Notes: a model not told the origin generated them from the letters alone. A DNA stretch of 40,653 nt from Balneolaceae bacterium (GCA_020832225.1 JAFIFA010000051.1:1-40653); one strand, 5' to 3'. Numbered from the stretch's first letter, positions 5,771 to 16,159 are shown. A program made the numbers and translations.

Positions 5771-8700
5771 TCAGGGCTCCGAGCTAAAGGTTACAACCGT
5801 ACTTTCATCCAGATCTACACCCAATACCGTCACGGATATTGAAACTTCACCTGCAGACGGACTGGTTATCTCTGCCGTGTATCTGCCGGGCTCAGCCCCA
5901 TCTTCGACAACACTTTCTACTACTTCCCCATCACCGCTAAAATTTATCACAAAATCGTCCACGTTAACACCGCTGATCACATTTCCAAAAGCATCTCGCA
6001 CAATGATCGTCAAAACCACATTCTGGCCAATCGTTTGCTCTTCAGGGTTAACTTCAACCAGTGATAGCTCAGCGTCCGGAGCAGCTGCAATCACCTCAAA
6101 AGGGTCCGTTGTCTCTGTATCCAAACCGTCTACAATAAAATCGATCGTGTATGAACCAATATCTTCAATGATCAGCCCACTAAATGAGGCCACCCCATCC
6201 GAACCTGTATTGACTGAACCCGGGGTCGTCGCAAATGATCCATCATTTAAGGATACCTCAACAGAAACTCCCTCTACAGGATTATCACCAATATCTGTCA
6301 CCTCTAAAGCCGGAGCCGGAGTGATCTCCTCCCCTGCTACTGTCTCCGTTGGTTGCTCCAGCACTGCGAGATTCTCCGGAGCACCAGCCGTGGCCGTTAC
6401 TGTAAATCTAACGTCATCATCCCCGATTGAGGCCTCGACAATGTACTCACCAACTTTATCACCGGGTGTGAAGTTGATCTCAGCCAGCCCCTGTGGGTCA
6501 GTTGAAACCGAAGTTGATGAAAGTACCGATCCATTGGCATCTTCAGGTTGTTCAGGAAGCTGAAAACTAACTGACTCACCCTCTACCGGATTTCCGAAAT
6601 TATCTGTAACGAGTACACTTAGTGGGTCGCCAAGCTCCTCAAGAATGGGTCCACTTTGGTTATTTCCGCTTTGGATCGCAATCGATGTGGCGGCTGCAGG
6701 CTCAATCGTAAATTCGTCGCTCTCTTCTGACGTTAATCCATTTACCTCAAACTGAATTCGGTATGTACCTGCAGCTTCTATTTCGAGTCCGGGGAATTGT
6801 GCGCGGCCATCAACTCCAGTGGTCCTGGTTGTAATACCGGAGCTGAAGCTACCACCAATCAGTGAAATTTCTACCTCTAACCCTTCCAGCGTGTTCCCTT
6901 CTTCATCTGTAACTTCCGCCTCAGGAGTCGGAGAGAGCTCCTCTCCTGCTACCGTATTTGACGGCTGCACAGTAATGTTGATCTCCTCAGGATCCCCCGC
7001 GCTCACCTCGCTTTCAAACGGACTGCCTGATATTCCTTCCCCATTCAGCTCAATCGTGATATTGTCCGTGCCTGAATTGCTGGGCGTATAGGCTGCCCGA
7101 TACTGTCCGTCTGTGGATGTCTCCGTGACGTCCGGGCTGGCTGTATTGGCCCCGCTTACCGATACCGACAGATCTGAGGCCACGCCCGTGATTGCGTTAC
7201 CAAAGGCGTCCACAACATCAATCAAAATTTCGGTCTCCTCTCCGGCCTGTCCATCCGGGACATCAGCAGTTGTATTGGATGGAGATGGAGATGTAGCACT
7301 CACCGTAAAACTCTGAGATGTCTCATCCAGTGAACCGGCAGAGAACTCCAGCTGGTAACTTCCGGCACTATTAATCTGAAGATTACCAAATGTGGCAACT
7401 CCGCTACTATTGGTGGATTGAGTCGTAGTTCCAGAACTGAACGTGCCACCTAAGAGGGCTACATCCACATTCACATCCTCAATTGGATTGCCTCCTTCAT
7501 CAGTAACTGTAACCGCCGGTGCCGGTGAAATAGACTCACCCGCTATTACATCGGTTGGCTGCGGATTAATCGCCAGATTTGAAGGTGAACCGGTTTCCGC
7601 ATCGGCCGAAATGGTTGCGCTCTCACCATTCGCCTCGGCCGTTACCTCATACTCACCGGTTCGGTCACCCAGCGTTAGTGTCGTGGATGCACGTCCACTG
7701 CCATCCGTGTCCGCTGATGTAGGCGAAACCGACTGGCCACTCGCTCCGGAAGGTAAGTTGGTTACTTCAAAAGATACATTCACACCCGATATGGTATTGC
7801 CAAAGGCATCAGTCACTTCAACCACAAACGGATCACTCAGGGTGCTGCCAACCGTGTCGCTCTGCCCGCTGCCGCTTACTGCAGTTACATTGTCGACCTG
7901 ACCGGGCGATACGTTGAATGAGTTGGATGTTACATCCAGCGAACCGGCAGAGAACTCCAGTTGATAACTTCCTTCACTATTAATCTGAAGATTGCCAAAT
8001 GTGGCAACTCCGCTGCTGTTGGTGGATTGAGTCGTGGTTCCCGCGCTGAACGAACCACCTGAGAGGGCTACATCAACATCCACACTCTCAACCGGATTGC
8101 CTTCTGCATCGGAGACCCTAACCGCTGGTGCCGGTGAAAAAGACGCTCCTGCAGTTACATCACTTGGCTGCGGATTAATCGCCAGATTTGAAGGTGAACC
8201 GGTTTCCGCATCGGCCGAAATGGTTGCGCTCTCACCATTCGCTTCGGCCGTTACCACATACTCACCAGGGCGGTCACCCAATGTTAATGTCGTGGATGCG
8301 CGTCCATTTCCATCCGTATCAGCTGATGTCGGCGAAACCGACTGGCCACTGGCTCCGGATGGTGAACTGCTCACGCTAAATGATACGGACACATCCGATA
8401 TAGTGTTGCCAAAGGCGTCCGTCACTTCAACCACAAACGGATCACTCAGGGTGCTGCCAACCGTGTTGCTCTGACTGCTGCCGCTTACTGCAGTTACATT
8501 GTCGACCGGACCGGGCGATACGTTGAATGAGTTGGAGTCGTCTGAAACTGAGTTCGAGGTAATGGTAACCACCCTGTTGTTGCCCGCCTCTTCGATTGTA
8601 AAGGAGCCGCTGGCTTCTCCATTATTAAACGACAGTGACGTAGGGGAGATCGAACCGCTGTTAACACTCACATCCGCTGAGCCATCAAACCCGGTTGCCG

Positions 8701-11700
8701 TATTTCCATTTCCATCCTCAGCCGTCACCGAAATCGTAAACGACTCACCGGCCGTAACGTTTGAAATATTTTCAATCGAGAATGAGGCAACATCACCTGC
8801 GCCCACTTCACTGGTAAACGGGCTGCCCGATATCCCGGAGCCCCCCAGCTCGATGGCAATATTGTCTGTACCCGAAGAAGCGGGAGTGTATTCTGCACGG
8901 TAGAGACCCGCTGTGGATGTCTCTGAAACCGATGGTGAAGCTGAATTGGCTCCACTCACTGAAACCGACAGGTCGGATGCCACTCCGCTCACTCTGTTTC
9001 CAAAGCTGTCGCGAACCGTGATTTCAATAACGGTCTCTTCTCCGGAAGCCCCGTCAGGAACATCCGCTGTCGTAGCCGAAGCGGATGGCGGAGCCGGTAC
9101 TACATCAAACGAATCAGACTCTGCATCATCATCTGCTCCAACTGCATTGAATCTGAGGCTGTAACTACCGGAGCTATTGATTACCAGGTCATCAAAAACG
9201 GCAATTCCCGAGCTGTTTGACTCTGCGGTTGTGGTACCGCTGTTGAAGCTGCCGCCACCCACAATCGTGACGGTTACTTCAACACCTTCAACCGGATTGC
9301 CAAACTCATCATCCACCCTTGCTGATGGCGGACCCTCAATTGGCTGACCGGCCACGGTTTCGGACGGCTGTGTCTCTACCGATACAGCATCTGCATCGCT
9401 TGTTGCCACACTGCTTGAGAAGGGGCTTCCCTGAATGCTGTTTCCATCAAGAGTAATCGTAATTTCATCCTCACCGGTCGTTACAGGCCTGTAGCTTGTC
9501 TGGTAGACGCCATTACCATCATCCTCAATCGACTCAGGCGACACGCTGCTGTTATCTCCTGAAATTGAGAGCTCCAGTCGGTCAGCAGCACCTTCAACCC
9601 GGTTTCCGAATGCATCCTCCACTGTGATGGTAATAGAGGTGAGATCTCCGGCTGATCCGTTTGGAACGGTTGCCGTGGTATTTCCGGCCAGAGGCTCAGC
9701 AGGTTCAACTTCAAACTCATTACTCTCGATTGAAAGTGCGTTTGAGCCTACTGTGAATTCAAGGGTGTATCCGCTTCCCGCCGTCTCTATGACCAGATCG
9801 TCAAACTCTGCAAGCCCATCTTCGTCGGATGTGGCGCTTGTTTCGCTGCCATCGGTCAGATCACCGCCATTTAGCGAGGCGCTTACACTGACGCCTTCAA
9901 TCGCATTACCAAGCTCATCCACCACACTTACAGAAGGCGCCGAATCGAGAGCTTCACCCGCTGTTCCGGTTTGAGGCTGCTGCGAAATCAGGAGATCGGA
10001 AACGGACCCAATCTGTGCGGAAGCGGTAAATGTTACCGTCTCATCCACGCCGGCATCTGCGGTAATCTCATAAGTACCCGGAGTGGTTCCGAGCGTAACT
10101 GTTGTCCCTGCCAATCCATCTTCATCGGTTTCAACCGTGGAATCTCCGAAACTCTGTCCGGCAGCGGCAGTTGGTGTTTCGGTAAACTCAAACTCCACTT
10201 CAACTCCCTCAACAGGATTTCCAAAGGCATCCGTTACCCGCACCACAATCGGGTCAGAGAGCTCGCTGGCTACCTGAGCACTTTGGTTATTTCCTGAAAC
10301 AATTTCTATCTGATCGGCAGGCCCGGATACAAACGTTATAACCGGTTGATCTTCCAGCGTAACGCCATCAGCCACCACAACCACGGTGATCTCACCGACC
10401 TCAGCCGATGTTATTTCAGTTCGGTAAACACCAGGCTCATCCGTCTCCTCTATATCATCCGCAACTGCCGGATTTATGTCACCCAGTTCGATATCATCTT
10501 CCATACCCGCAACCGGGTTATTCTCTTCGTCCCTTAGGGTTATGGTTACCACAGAGGAGTTGCCCGCCTGAACCAGGTCGGGGTCTACAGCCACGCTTGA
10601 GTTGGTTGAACTTATATCACTTGCCGTAATCTCACTGCTAAACGGGCTGCCCGATATTGCTTCCCCGTTGAGCTCAATTGCAATCTGATCCTCACCAATT
10701 GAAACCGGTGTGTACTCCGCACTGTATGTTCCCGGCTCGCTTCCCGCTTCCACATCGGGCGATGCGCTATTTGCCCCGCTTACGGTAACCGAAAGATCTG
10801 AGGCCGCACCGCTAACCGGATTCCCGAACGGATCATTAACCGTAATGGTGATCACTGTTGATTCACCCACCACCCCATCCGGAACTTCCGCAGATGAATT
10901 TGCAGGAACTCCATCAGCTGCTTCAATATCAAAGGTTGAACTCTCTACCGATGAGACATCATCAGCGTCTGCGCTGAAATTAATTCGGTAATCACTATCT
11001 GCGCTGTTGATTCGCAGATTGGTGAACTCAGCTACACCTTCGGCATCCGTCTCCACATCGGTGGTGCTTTCGCTGCTAAACTCCGATTTGTTGAGAGATG
11101 CAGTTATCGTTACACCCTCAAGCGGATCTCCATCCGGAGTGAGTAGCTGAACAGCCGGTGCCGGTTCAAGCGGTACGCCGGCAGTCCCATCTTCAGGCTG
11201 TTGGGTAATCTCCTGTTCCGGTGCTCCCGTTCGACCAAAAACGGCGGTGATCTCTTTGTCAGAATCCATCGTGATGATCAGCGGATTCTCTTCGCTGTTC
11301 TCATCTCCCTGCCAGCGACGAAACTCCCACTCATCAGCCGCAGTAGCCGTAAGTGTTACCTCATCCCCGTCACCATAACTCTCTTCATCAGGGTCGATAT
11401 CAACCGTTCCTTCACCTTCAATATTTACCACCAGCTGCAGCTCCGGAATCTCTTCAAATACTGCCGTTACGCTTTTGGGCTCATCAATAATGGTCTGCTG
11501 AGGATTTTCATCCCCTTCCAGGTCGCCCTCCCAACGGGCAAAGAACCACCCTTCAGCAGGCTCGGCGGTCAGCTCTACGGTTGTTGAAACTACGTTGGAT
11601 GATGTAGTAACCTGATTTACTGAGATCTCGCCACCTTCTGGTCGTTGCGAACGGGCATCAATACCATCTTCAGGCAGATCTCCCGAACTTCGGTCAATAT

Positions 11701-12175
11701 CTTGCTGGTCATCTGATTTCTGATCGCCAGAATCTCGTGAGCTATCTGCTGTTTGAGAGCTTGCTGAAAGGTCTCCGCTGCTTTGACTCTCAATCACACG
11801 GTCGATTACCTCTTCGGTAACCACCCCCTCCCCTACAATTTCGATGGTGAGATCATAATCTCTCGGGGTGAAGTTGGCCGTAACGTTGAGATTCCGGCGT
11901 ATAGTGAGAAAGGTCGGATTTGCAGAACCGGTCAGGTCTCCGCTCCACCCTTCAAATACAAAGTCCGCTGATGGGTTTGCACGAAATTCAATCCTTGTGC
12001 CATCCAGAAACTCTCCACCTGATGGTGAGACCTCACCTGCACCCTCCGGTGATACATCAGTGGTTACGGTATAGCTGTCGGGCAGTGAACCTTCTATAGG
12101 AGATTGTGAACGACTACAGCTAAAAACGATGAAGAGTGACAAAAAAATCGCAGCTAATCGGTATCTGTGCATCAT
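5771..12175 (-). CDS. Giant surface lipoprotein with InlB B-repeats and ~18 Ig-like modules
   Basis: This 2134-residue protein has a type II signal peptide (hydrophobic 6-18, lipobox FSC with C20), so it is probably anchored in the outer membrane. Residues ~35-103, 107-242 and 247-313 are divergent InlB B-repeats (each with F-x-G/R-W-x-G-D...NP...T-A-x-F). The second is interrupted at ~128-185 by a Ser/Asp/Gln-rich insertion. From ~318 to the end run about eighteen ~100-residue Ig-like modules of the invasin/Big_1-filamin kind, each with a D-x-x-GN-x-(V/I)-x-G-V core, in alternating subtypes. No C-terminal sorting domain or enzyme is seen. The protein is strongly acidic, as expected in saline habitats. 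The role is probably adhesion or acting as a long stalk. The start is favoured by GGAG about 8 bp upstream; MM gives two possible ATGs. Confidence 0.9.
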   Translation of the reverse strand: MMHRYRLAAIFLSLFIVFSCSRSQSPIEGSLPDSYTVTTDVSPEGAGEVSPSGGEFLDGTRIEFRANPSADFVFEGWSGDLTGSANPTFLTIRRNLNVTANFTPRDYDLTIEIVGEGVVTEEVIDRVIESQSSGDLSASSQTADSSRDSGDQKSDDQQDIDRSSGDLPEDGIDARSQRPEGGEISVNQVTTSSNVVSTTVELTAEPAEGWFFARWEGDLEGDENPQQTIIDEPKSVTAVFEEIPELQLVVNIEGEGTVDIDPDEESYGDGDEVTLTATAADEWEFRRWQGDENSEENPLIITMDSDKEITAVFGRTGAPEQEITQQPEDGTAGVPLEPAPAVQLLTPDGDPLEGVTITASLNKSEFSSESTTDVETDAEGVAEFTNLRINSADSDYRINFSADADDVSSVESSTFDIEAADGVPANSSAEVPDGVVGESTVITITVNDPFGNPVSGAASDLSVTVSGANSASPDVEAGSEPGTYSAEYTPVSIGEDQIAIELNGEAISGSPFSSEITASDISSTNSSVAVDPDLVQAGNSSVVTITLRDEENNPVAGMEDDIELGDINPAVADDIEETDEPGVYRTEITSAEVGEITVVVVADGVTLEDQPVITFVSGPADQIEIVSGNNQSAQVASELSDPIVVRVTDAFGNPVEGVEVEFEFTETPTAAAGQSFGDSTVETDEDGLAGTTVTLGTTPGTYEITADAGVDETVTFTASAQIGSVSDLLISQQPQTGTAGEALDSAPSVSVVDELGNAIEGVSVSASLNGGDLTDGSETSATSDEDGLAEFDDLVIETAGSGYTLEFTVGSNALSIESNEFEVEPAEPLAGNTTATVPNGSAGDLTSITITVEDAFGNRVEGAADRLELSISGDNSSVSPESIEDDGNGVYQTSYRPVTTGEDEITITLDGNSIQGSPFSSSVATSDADAVSVETQPSETVAGQPIEGPPSARVDDEFGNPVEGVEVTVTIVGGGSFNSGTTTAESNSSGIAVFDDLVINSSGSYSLRFNAVGADDDAESDSFDVVPAPPSASATTADVPDGASGEETVIEITVRDSFGNRVSGVASDLSVSVSGANSASPSVSETSTAGLYRAEYTPASSGTDNIAIELGGSGISGSPFTSEVGAGDVASFSIENISNVTAGESFTISVTAEDGNGNTATGFDGSADVSVNSGSISPTSLSFNNGEASGSFTIEEAGNNRVVTITSNSVSDDSNSFNVSPGPVDNVTAVSGSSQSNTVGSTLSDPFVVEVTDAFGNTISDVSVSFSVSSSPSGASGQSVSPTSADTDGNGRASTTLTLGDRPGEYVVTAEANGESATISADAETGSPSNLAINPQPSDVTAGASFSPAPAVRVSDAEGNPVESVDVDVALSGGSFSAGTTTQSTNSSGVATFGNLQINSEGSYQLEFSAGSLDVTSNSFNVSPGQVDNVTAVSGSGQSDTVGSTLSDPFVVEVTDAFGNTISGVNVSFEVTNLPSGASGQSVSPTSADTDGSGRASTTLTLGDRTGEYEVTAEANGESATISADAETGSPSNLAINPQPTDVIAGESISPAPAVTVTDEGGNPIEDVNVDVALLGGTFSSGTTTQSTNSSGVATFGNLQINSAGSYQLEFSAGSLDETSQSFTVSATSPSPSNTTADVPDGQAGEETEILIDVVDAFGNAITGVASDLSVSVSGANTASPDVTETSTDGQYRAAYTPSNSGTDNITIELNGEGISGSPFESEVSAGDPEEINITVQPSNTVAGEELSPTPEAEVTDEEGNTLEGLEVEISLIGGSFSSGITTRTTGVDGRAQFPGLEIEAAGTYRIQFEVNGLTSEESDEFTIEPAAATSIAIQSGNNQSGPILEELGDPLSVLVTDNFGNPVEGESVSFQLPEQPEDANGSVLSSTSVSTDPQGLAEINFTPGDKVGEYIVEASIGDDDVRFTVTATAGAPENLAVLEQPTETVAGEEITPAPALEVTDIGDNPVEGVSVEVSLNDGSFATTPGSVNTGSDGVASFSGLIIEDIGSYTIDFIVDGLDTETTDPFEVIAAAPDAELSLVEVNPEEQTIGQNVVLTIIVRDAFGNVISGVNVDDFVINFSGDGEVVESVVEDGAEPGRYTAEITSPSAGEVSISVTVLGVDLDESTVVTFSSEP
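7317..8537. repeat. Recent tandem duplication inside the Ig-like gene (609-bp period)
   Basis: Bases ~7317-7927 and ~7926-8536 align at a constant offset of 609 bp (203 codons, two Ig modules) with long stretches of identity, for example around 7561-7635 and 8170-8244. Other modules of the same subtypes in this gene are far more diverged, so this copy is young. The length is a multiple of three, so the frame is kept. Confidence 0.9.
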
Positions 12176-12444
12176 ATAATCACTCCGGATAATTCTTCCT
12201 TCAATACATCATCCCGACCTCCGCCGGAACAGATCAAATCGAACTCAAATGATTGGTTTTACATAGACTTTTATATACCAATTTGGTCTGTTCAATAGTA
12301 TTAGTTTACTCTAATTCTGAGTAAGTGTGGCTTACACCCGTCAATGATTTGCAATCTGCATCTTTGATTTTTTTTTCGTTTTTTGAGTACAGGTTAACGG
12401 TGTTAACCCGACTTCTGATAAACAAACCATGAATAGGTAACTTT

Positions 12445-13746
12445 ATGAGCAGCAGCGGAAAGAGAAGGGAAGTTGTATTTATTGAAGGGGGAAGAACGCC
12501 ATTTCTGCGTTCACAATCGGATTTCAAAAAACTGAGTGCTTTCGATCTCGGGCGTGAGGCCATTTCGGGTTTGGTGGGAAAAACACAGCTGGACGGCAGC
12601 GATATTGATCACGTATGGTATGGAAATGTGATCCAGGATATCAACACGAGCAACATCGCCCGTGAAGCCTCGATGGCAGCCGGGCTTCCCGATCACATCC
12701 CCGCAACCACCCTCTCGATGGCCTGTATCTCATCGAACGTTGCCCTTACAACTGCATTCGATGCTATTGCATGTGGACGCATCAATGGCGCAATTGCCGG
12801 CGGTGTGGAGGTAATGAGCGATATCCCGATCCGTTTTCGAAAGCCGTTTCGCCAAAAACTGCTCGAAACTCAGAAGTACAGAAAACCGACCGATTGGTTG
12901 AAGTTCTTTAAGGGGCTCAGGCCGTCACACCTTCTTCCCGAAATTCCCTCTATCTCTGAATTTTCGACGGGTGAGACAATGGGGCGAAGCTGCGATAAAA
13001 TGTGCGCCAAATATGAGGTTTCCCGTGAGGAACAGGATCATTTTGCTGAACGCTCTCATCTGCTTGCTGCAAAGGCTACGGAAGAGGGATTTCTGAATGA
13101 TGAAATCTTTCCTGTCTCTCTCAAAAACGGGGACAAACTGATTCGCGAGGATAACGGCATCCGTGGAGACACCTCCAAAGAGAAGCTGGCAAAACTGCGC
13201 CCTGCCTTTGTGAAGCCGCACGGAACCGTTACTGCAGGCAACGCCTCCTTTCTCACCGATGGCGCCTCGGCGGGACTCGTGATGGAGAAAGAGCATGCGC
13301 TTGAAAGAGGGTACCGCCCCAAGGCGATTCTCCGGGCGTATAGCTACGTGGCGCAGCGTCCTGACGACGAGCTGCTAATTGGCCCTGCCAAAGCCGTCCC
13401 GGTTGTTCTGGATGAGATGAATCTTACAATGGATGAAATTGACGTATTTGAATTTCACGAAGCCTTTGCCGGTCAGATGGTGACCGTACTGAAAGCCCTG
13501 GCCAGCGACGATTTTGCAAGGAATCGCCTCAAACGAGAGCAAAAGGTTGGAGAGATCCCTGAAGAGAAATTGAACACACTGGGTGGATCACTCTCAATTG
13601 GTCACCCCTTTGCGGCTACCGGGATGCGCCTGGTAACCACCGCAGCCAACCGACTCATTCGCGAAAACGGACGCTACGCCCTCATCGCCGCCTGCGCCGC
13701 CGGCGGCCAGGGACATGCGATGGTGATTGAAAGGTTTGAGGAGTAA
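12445..13746 (+). CDS. fadI: Acetyl-CoA acyltransferase (3-ketoacyl-CoA thiolase)
   Basis: This 433-residue thiolase carries out the last step of fatty-acid beta-oxidation, cleaving 3-ketoacyl-CoA with CoA. The conserved elements are in order: GGRTPF near the N-terminus, the nucleophile Cys in SMACISSN (~residue 94), NASFLTDGAS, the His of EFHEAFAGQ, the His of SIGHPFAATG and the second Cys in AACAAGGQGHAM. Length and the extended loop match the FadI branch rather than FadA. fadJ follows 268 bp downstream on the same strand, the classic FadI/FadJ pairing, although repeat DNA has been inserted between them. The ATG start at 12445 gives the full family N-terminus. Confidence 0.93.
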   Translation: MSSSGKRREVVFIEGGRTPFLRSQSDFKKLSAFDLGREAISGLVGKTQLDGSDIDHVWYGNVIQDINTSNIAREASMAAGLPDHIPATTLSMACISSNVALTTAFDAIACGRINGAIAGGVEVMSDIPIRFRKPFRQKLLETQKYRKPTDWLKFFKGLRPSHLLPEIPSISEFSTGETMGRSCDKMCAKYEVSREEQDHFAERSHLLAAKATEEGFLNDEIFPVSLKNGDKLIREDNGIRGDTSKEKLAKLRPAFVKPHGTVTAGNASFLTDGASAGLVMEKEHALERGYRPKAILRAYSYVAQRPDDELLIGPAKAVPVVLDEMNLTMDEIDVFEFHEAFAGQMVTVLKALASDDFARNRLKREQKVGEIPEEKLNTLGGSLSIGHPFAATGMRLVTTAANRLIRENGRYALIAACAAGGQGHAMVIERFEE

Positions 13747-14000
13747 GACGTGAGATGTAAGACGTGAGACGATAGACGGAAGACAATTCACGACCCGGAA
13801 GATAACTTGAGCAATAACTCTCCCCTCCTTTTTAAGAGCCTGCCCCGAAACGTCGGGGAGGGGCCGGGGGTGGTTGATCAAGGCCCCAAAATCCTAACTA
13901 GTGAAATTATAACAATGAGAAAAAAGTGGAAACAAAAATATGAGGACGATTCGCGGTATCTATCCGTCTCTCGTCTTGCGTCTCACGTCTCACTCAAAAT
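13747..14000. repeat. Intergenic repeat element with inverted ends between fadI and fadJ
   Basis: The left end (~13748-13787) carries GACGTGAGATGTAAGACGTG; the right end (~13962-13995) carries the same kind of sequence in reverse complement (TCTCGTCTTGCGTCTCACG), giving imperfect terminal inverted repeats of ~35 bp. Inside is a GC-rich palindromic block at 13838-13860 that recurs at 22620-22642. The GACGTGAGA motif also appears at ~40425-40450. No transposase is encoded; it looks like a non-autonomous dispersed element. Confidence 0.55.
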
Positions 14001-14014
14001 AAACCATCCAAACC

Positions 14015-16150
14015 ATGACAACGAAAAAACAATCCGGCATCTTTAAAACAGAGATCACCGACGGTGTGGCCGTGGTTACACTGGACACCCCGGGTGAGAA
14101 AGTGAATAAACTCAATGAGGCTTTAATTGATGAGTTCTCGGAACTGCTCGACCGCCTGGAATCGGACGACGACCTGACCGGGGCCGTACTGATGAGTGGC
14201 AAGCCGGAGAATTTTATTGCCGGTGCCGATATCGAGATGTTCAAAACCCGTGAGACTGCGGAGGAGATGACCGAACTTAGTCAGACGGGCCATGACATTC
14301 TGCTTCGGGTTGAGAAGTGCAAAAAGCCGATAGTAGCCGGCATCCACGGCTCCTGCATGGGTGGAGGCACCGAACTCGCACTTGCCTGTCACTATCGCGT
14401 CGTTTCGGATCACAACTCAACCAAAATCGGTCTACCCGAGGTAAAACTGGGACTCCTACCCGGTATGGGTGGCACACAGCGGCTTCCGAGACTGATCGGC
14501 ATTCAGAAAGCCCTCACCTATATGCTGACCGGAAAGAATATGTACAGCTATCAGGCGAAGAAAACCGGGTTTGCCAACGAAACGGTTCACCAGCACGCCA
14601 TCAAGGAGGCCGGAATCAAGGCTGTGAAAAAGCTGAGCAAAAAGAGAGGTTCCAATCCCGACAAGCGCTCTCTGGTTGAAAAGCTGCTTGAGGGGAATCC
14701 TCTTGGGCGAAGCATCATCTTTAGCCAGGCCCTCAAAAAGACGATGGGTCAGACCAAGGGAAACTACCCGTCTCCGCCCAAAATTATTGAGAGTGTCAAA
14801 CACGGCTATAAAAATGGTTTTGAAAAGGGGCTTCAAAATGAGGCCCGGCTCTTCGGTGAACTCGCTGTAACTCCGGAATCGCGGGCGCTGGTCAATCTCT
14901 TTTTTGGGATGACTGACGCCAAGAAGATCCCCAACGAAGACCTAAAAAAGGATGTGAAGCGAATTGGCGTTCTGGGCGCCGGTCTTATGGGTTCCGGCAT
15001 CACCGAGGTGAGCATTGATGATGGCTACCATGTCTGGCTGAAGGATCAGTCACTCGAAAACGCCGCCAAGGGTGAGGGCGAGATCCGCAAAAACCTCGAC
15101 AAAAAAGTGGGGAAGCGAATTTTGTCGGAGTTTGAACGGGACGAGAAGCTGAGCCTGATCCACCCCACCGACAGCTACAACGGTTTTGATAAAGTGGATC
15201 TTGTGATCGAGGCGGTTTTTGAAGACCTGGATCTGAAACGGAAGATTGTGAAGGAGGTGGAAAAACACGGCAGTGAGAAGACGATTTTTGCCTCAAACAC
15301 CTCATCGCTGCCGATCAGCGAAATTGCAGCGGAGGCGAATCATCCGGAAAATATCATCGGCATGCACTACTTCTCGCCTGTACAGAAGATGCCGCTGCTG
15401 GAGATCATCAAAACAGATCAAACCGCAGAGTGGGTTACCGCAACCGCATATGATGTGGGAATTCGTCAGGGCAAAACGGTGATTGTGGTGAACGACGGAC
15501 CGGGCTTCTACACAACCCGAATTCTTGCACCGTTTATGAATGAGGCGCTTCTGTTGATGGAGGAGGGAGCATCCATCGAGCAGCTCGACAAGGCGATGAA
15601 GCAGTTCGGTTTCCCGGTGGGGCCAATGGCTCTTTTTGATGAGGTAGGGATCGATGTGGGTGCCCATGTTGCTGGTGTTTTGAGCGACAAGTTTGAAGCG
15701 CGGGGCGCAAAAACCAGCAAAAAGGCTGCGGAGCTTGTGGAAGCCGGATATAAGGGGCGAAAAAATGGCAAGGGGTTCTACAAGTATGAGAACGGATCGA
15801 AGAAAAAAGAGGTGAACCGGGAGATCTACACCTTTTTTGGCGGCGGAAATCGCAAGCAATTCAAGGATGAGGAGATTCAGCAACGCCTCTCGCTGGTTAT
15901 GGTGAATGAAGCCGTGCTCTGCCTGCAGGAGGATGTATTGATGAGTCCGGTTGATGGTGACCTGGGCGCCATTTTAGGACTTGGGTTCCCTCCATTTCTC
16001 GGAGGGCCGTTCCGTTATATCGACCGGGAGGGGGCCGGGGAGATTGTGAATCGGATGAACACGCTGGAGAAGACGCAGGGAGCGCGTTTTAAGGCGGCGG
16101 ATATTCTGAGGGAGAAGGCTGTGAAGAGTGAGGGGTTTCATGAGGGGTGA
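14015..16150 (+). CDS. fadJ: Bifunctional enoyl-CoA hydratase / 3-hydroxyacyl-CoA dehydrogenase
   Basis: This 711-residue FadJ-type alpha subunit converts 2-enoyl-CoA to 3-ketoacyl-CoA. Residues ~1-190 are the crotonase domain, with IAGADIEMFK, the oxyanion segment GSCMGGGTELALAC and the catalytic Glu region GLPEVKLGLLPGMGGTQRLP. Residues ~318-500 are the NAD-binding domain (RIGVLGAGLMGSGI) with the catalytic HYFSPVQKMPLLEI segment. The rest is the C-terminal dehydrogenase domain (GRKNGKGFYKY). The length is normal. It forms the trifunctional complex with the thiolase encoded upstream. The ATG start lies just after a repeat element, with no clear Shine-Dalgarno site. Many codons and the overall composition match fadI. 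Confidence 0.95.
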   Translation: MTTKKQSGIFKTEITDGVAVVTLDTPGEKVNKLNEALIDEFSELLDRLESDDDLTGAVLMSGKPENFIAGADIEMFKTRETAEEMTELSQTGHDILLRVEKCKKPIVAGIHGSCMGGGTELALACHYRVVSDHNSTKIGLPEVKLGLLPGMGGTQRLPRLIGIQKALTYMLTGKNMYSYQAKKTGFANETVHQHAIKEAGIKAVKKLSKKRGSNPDKRSLVEKLLEGNPLGRSIIFSQALKKTMGQTKGNYPSPPKIIESVKHGYKNGFEKGLQNEARLFGELAVTPESRALVNLFFGMTDAKKIPNEDLKKDVKRIGVLGAGLMGSGITEVSIDDGYHVWLKDQSLENAAKGEGEIRKNLDKKVGKRILSEFERDEKLSLIHPTDSYNGFDKVDLVIEAVFEDLDLKRKIVKEVEKHGSEKTIFASNTSSLPISEIAAEANHPENIIGMHYFSPVQKMPLLEIIKTDQTAEWVTATAYDVGIRQGKTVIVVNDGPGFYTTRILAPFMNEALLLMEEGASIEQLDKAMKQFGFPVGPMALFDEVGIDVGAHVAGVLSDKFEARGAKTSKKAAELVEAGYKGRKNGKGFYKYENGSKKKEVNREIYTFFGGGNRKQFKDEEIQQRLSLVMVNEAVLCLQEDVLMSPVDGDLGAILGLGFPPFLGGPFRYIDREGAGEIVNRMNTLEKTQGARFKAADILREKAVKSEGFHEG

Positions 16151-16159
16151 GTGGCATGC

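Noticed and set aside
5877-11971. Long plus-strand frames inside the giant Ig-like gene
   Set aside because: They are antisense shadows produced by the Ser/Thr/Gly-rich codon pattern of the minus-strand gene; they have no start context or domain.
13807-14046. 79-codon frame between fadI and fadJ
   Set aside because: It translates the repeat element (SLPRNVGEGPGVVDQGPK, a typical translated intergenic repeat) and overlaps the fadJ start.
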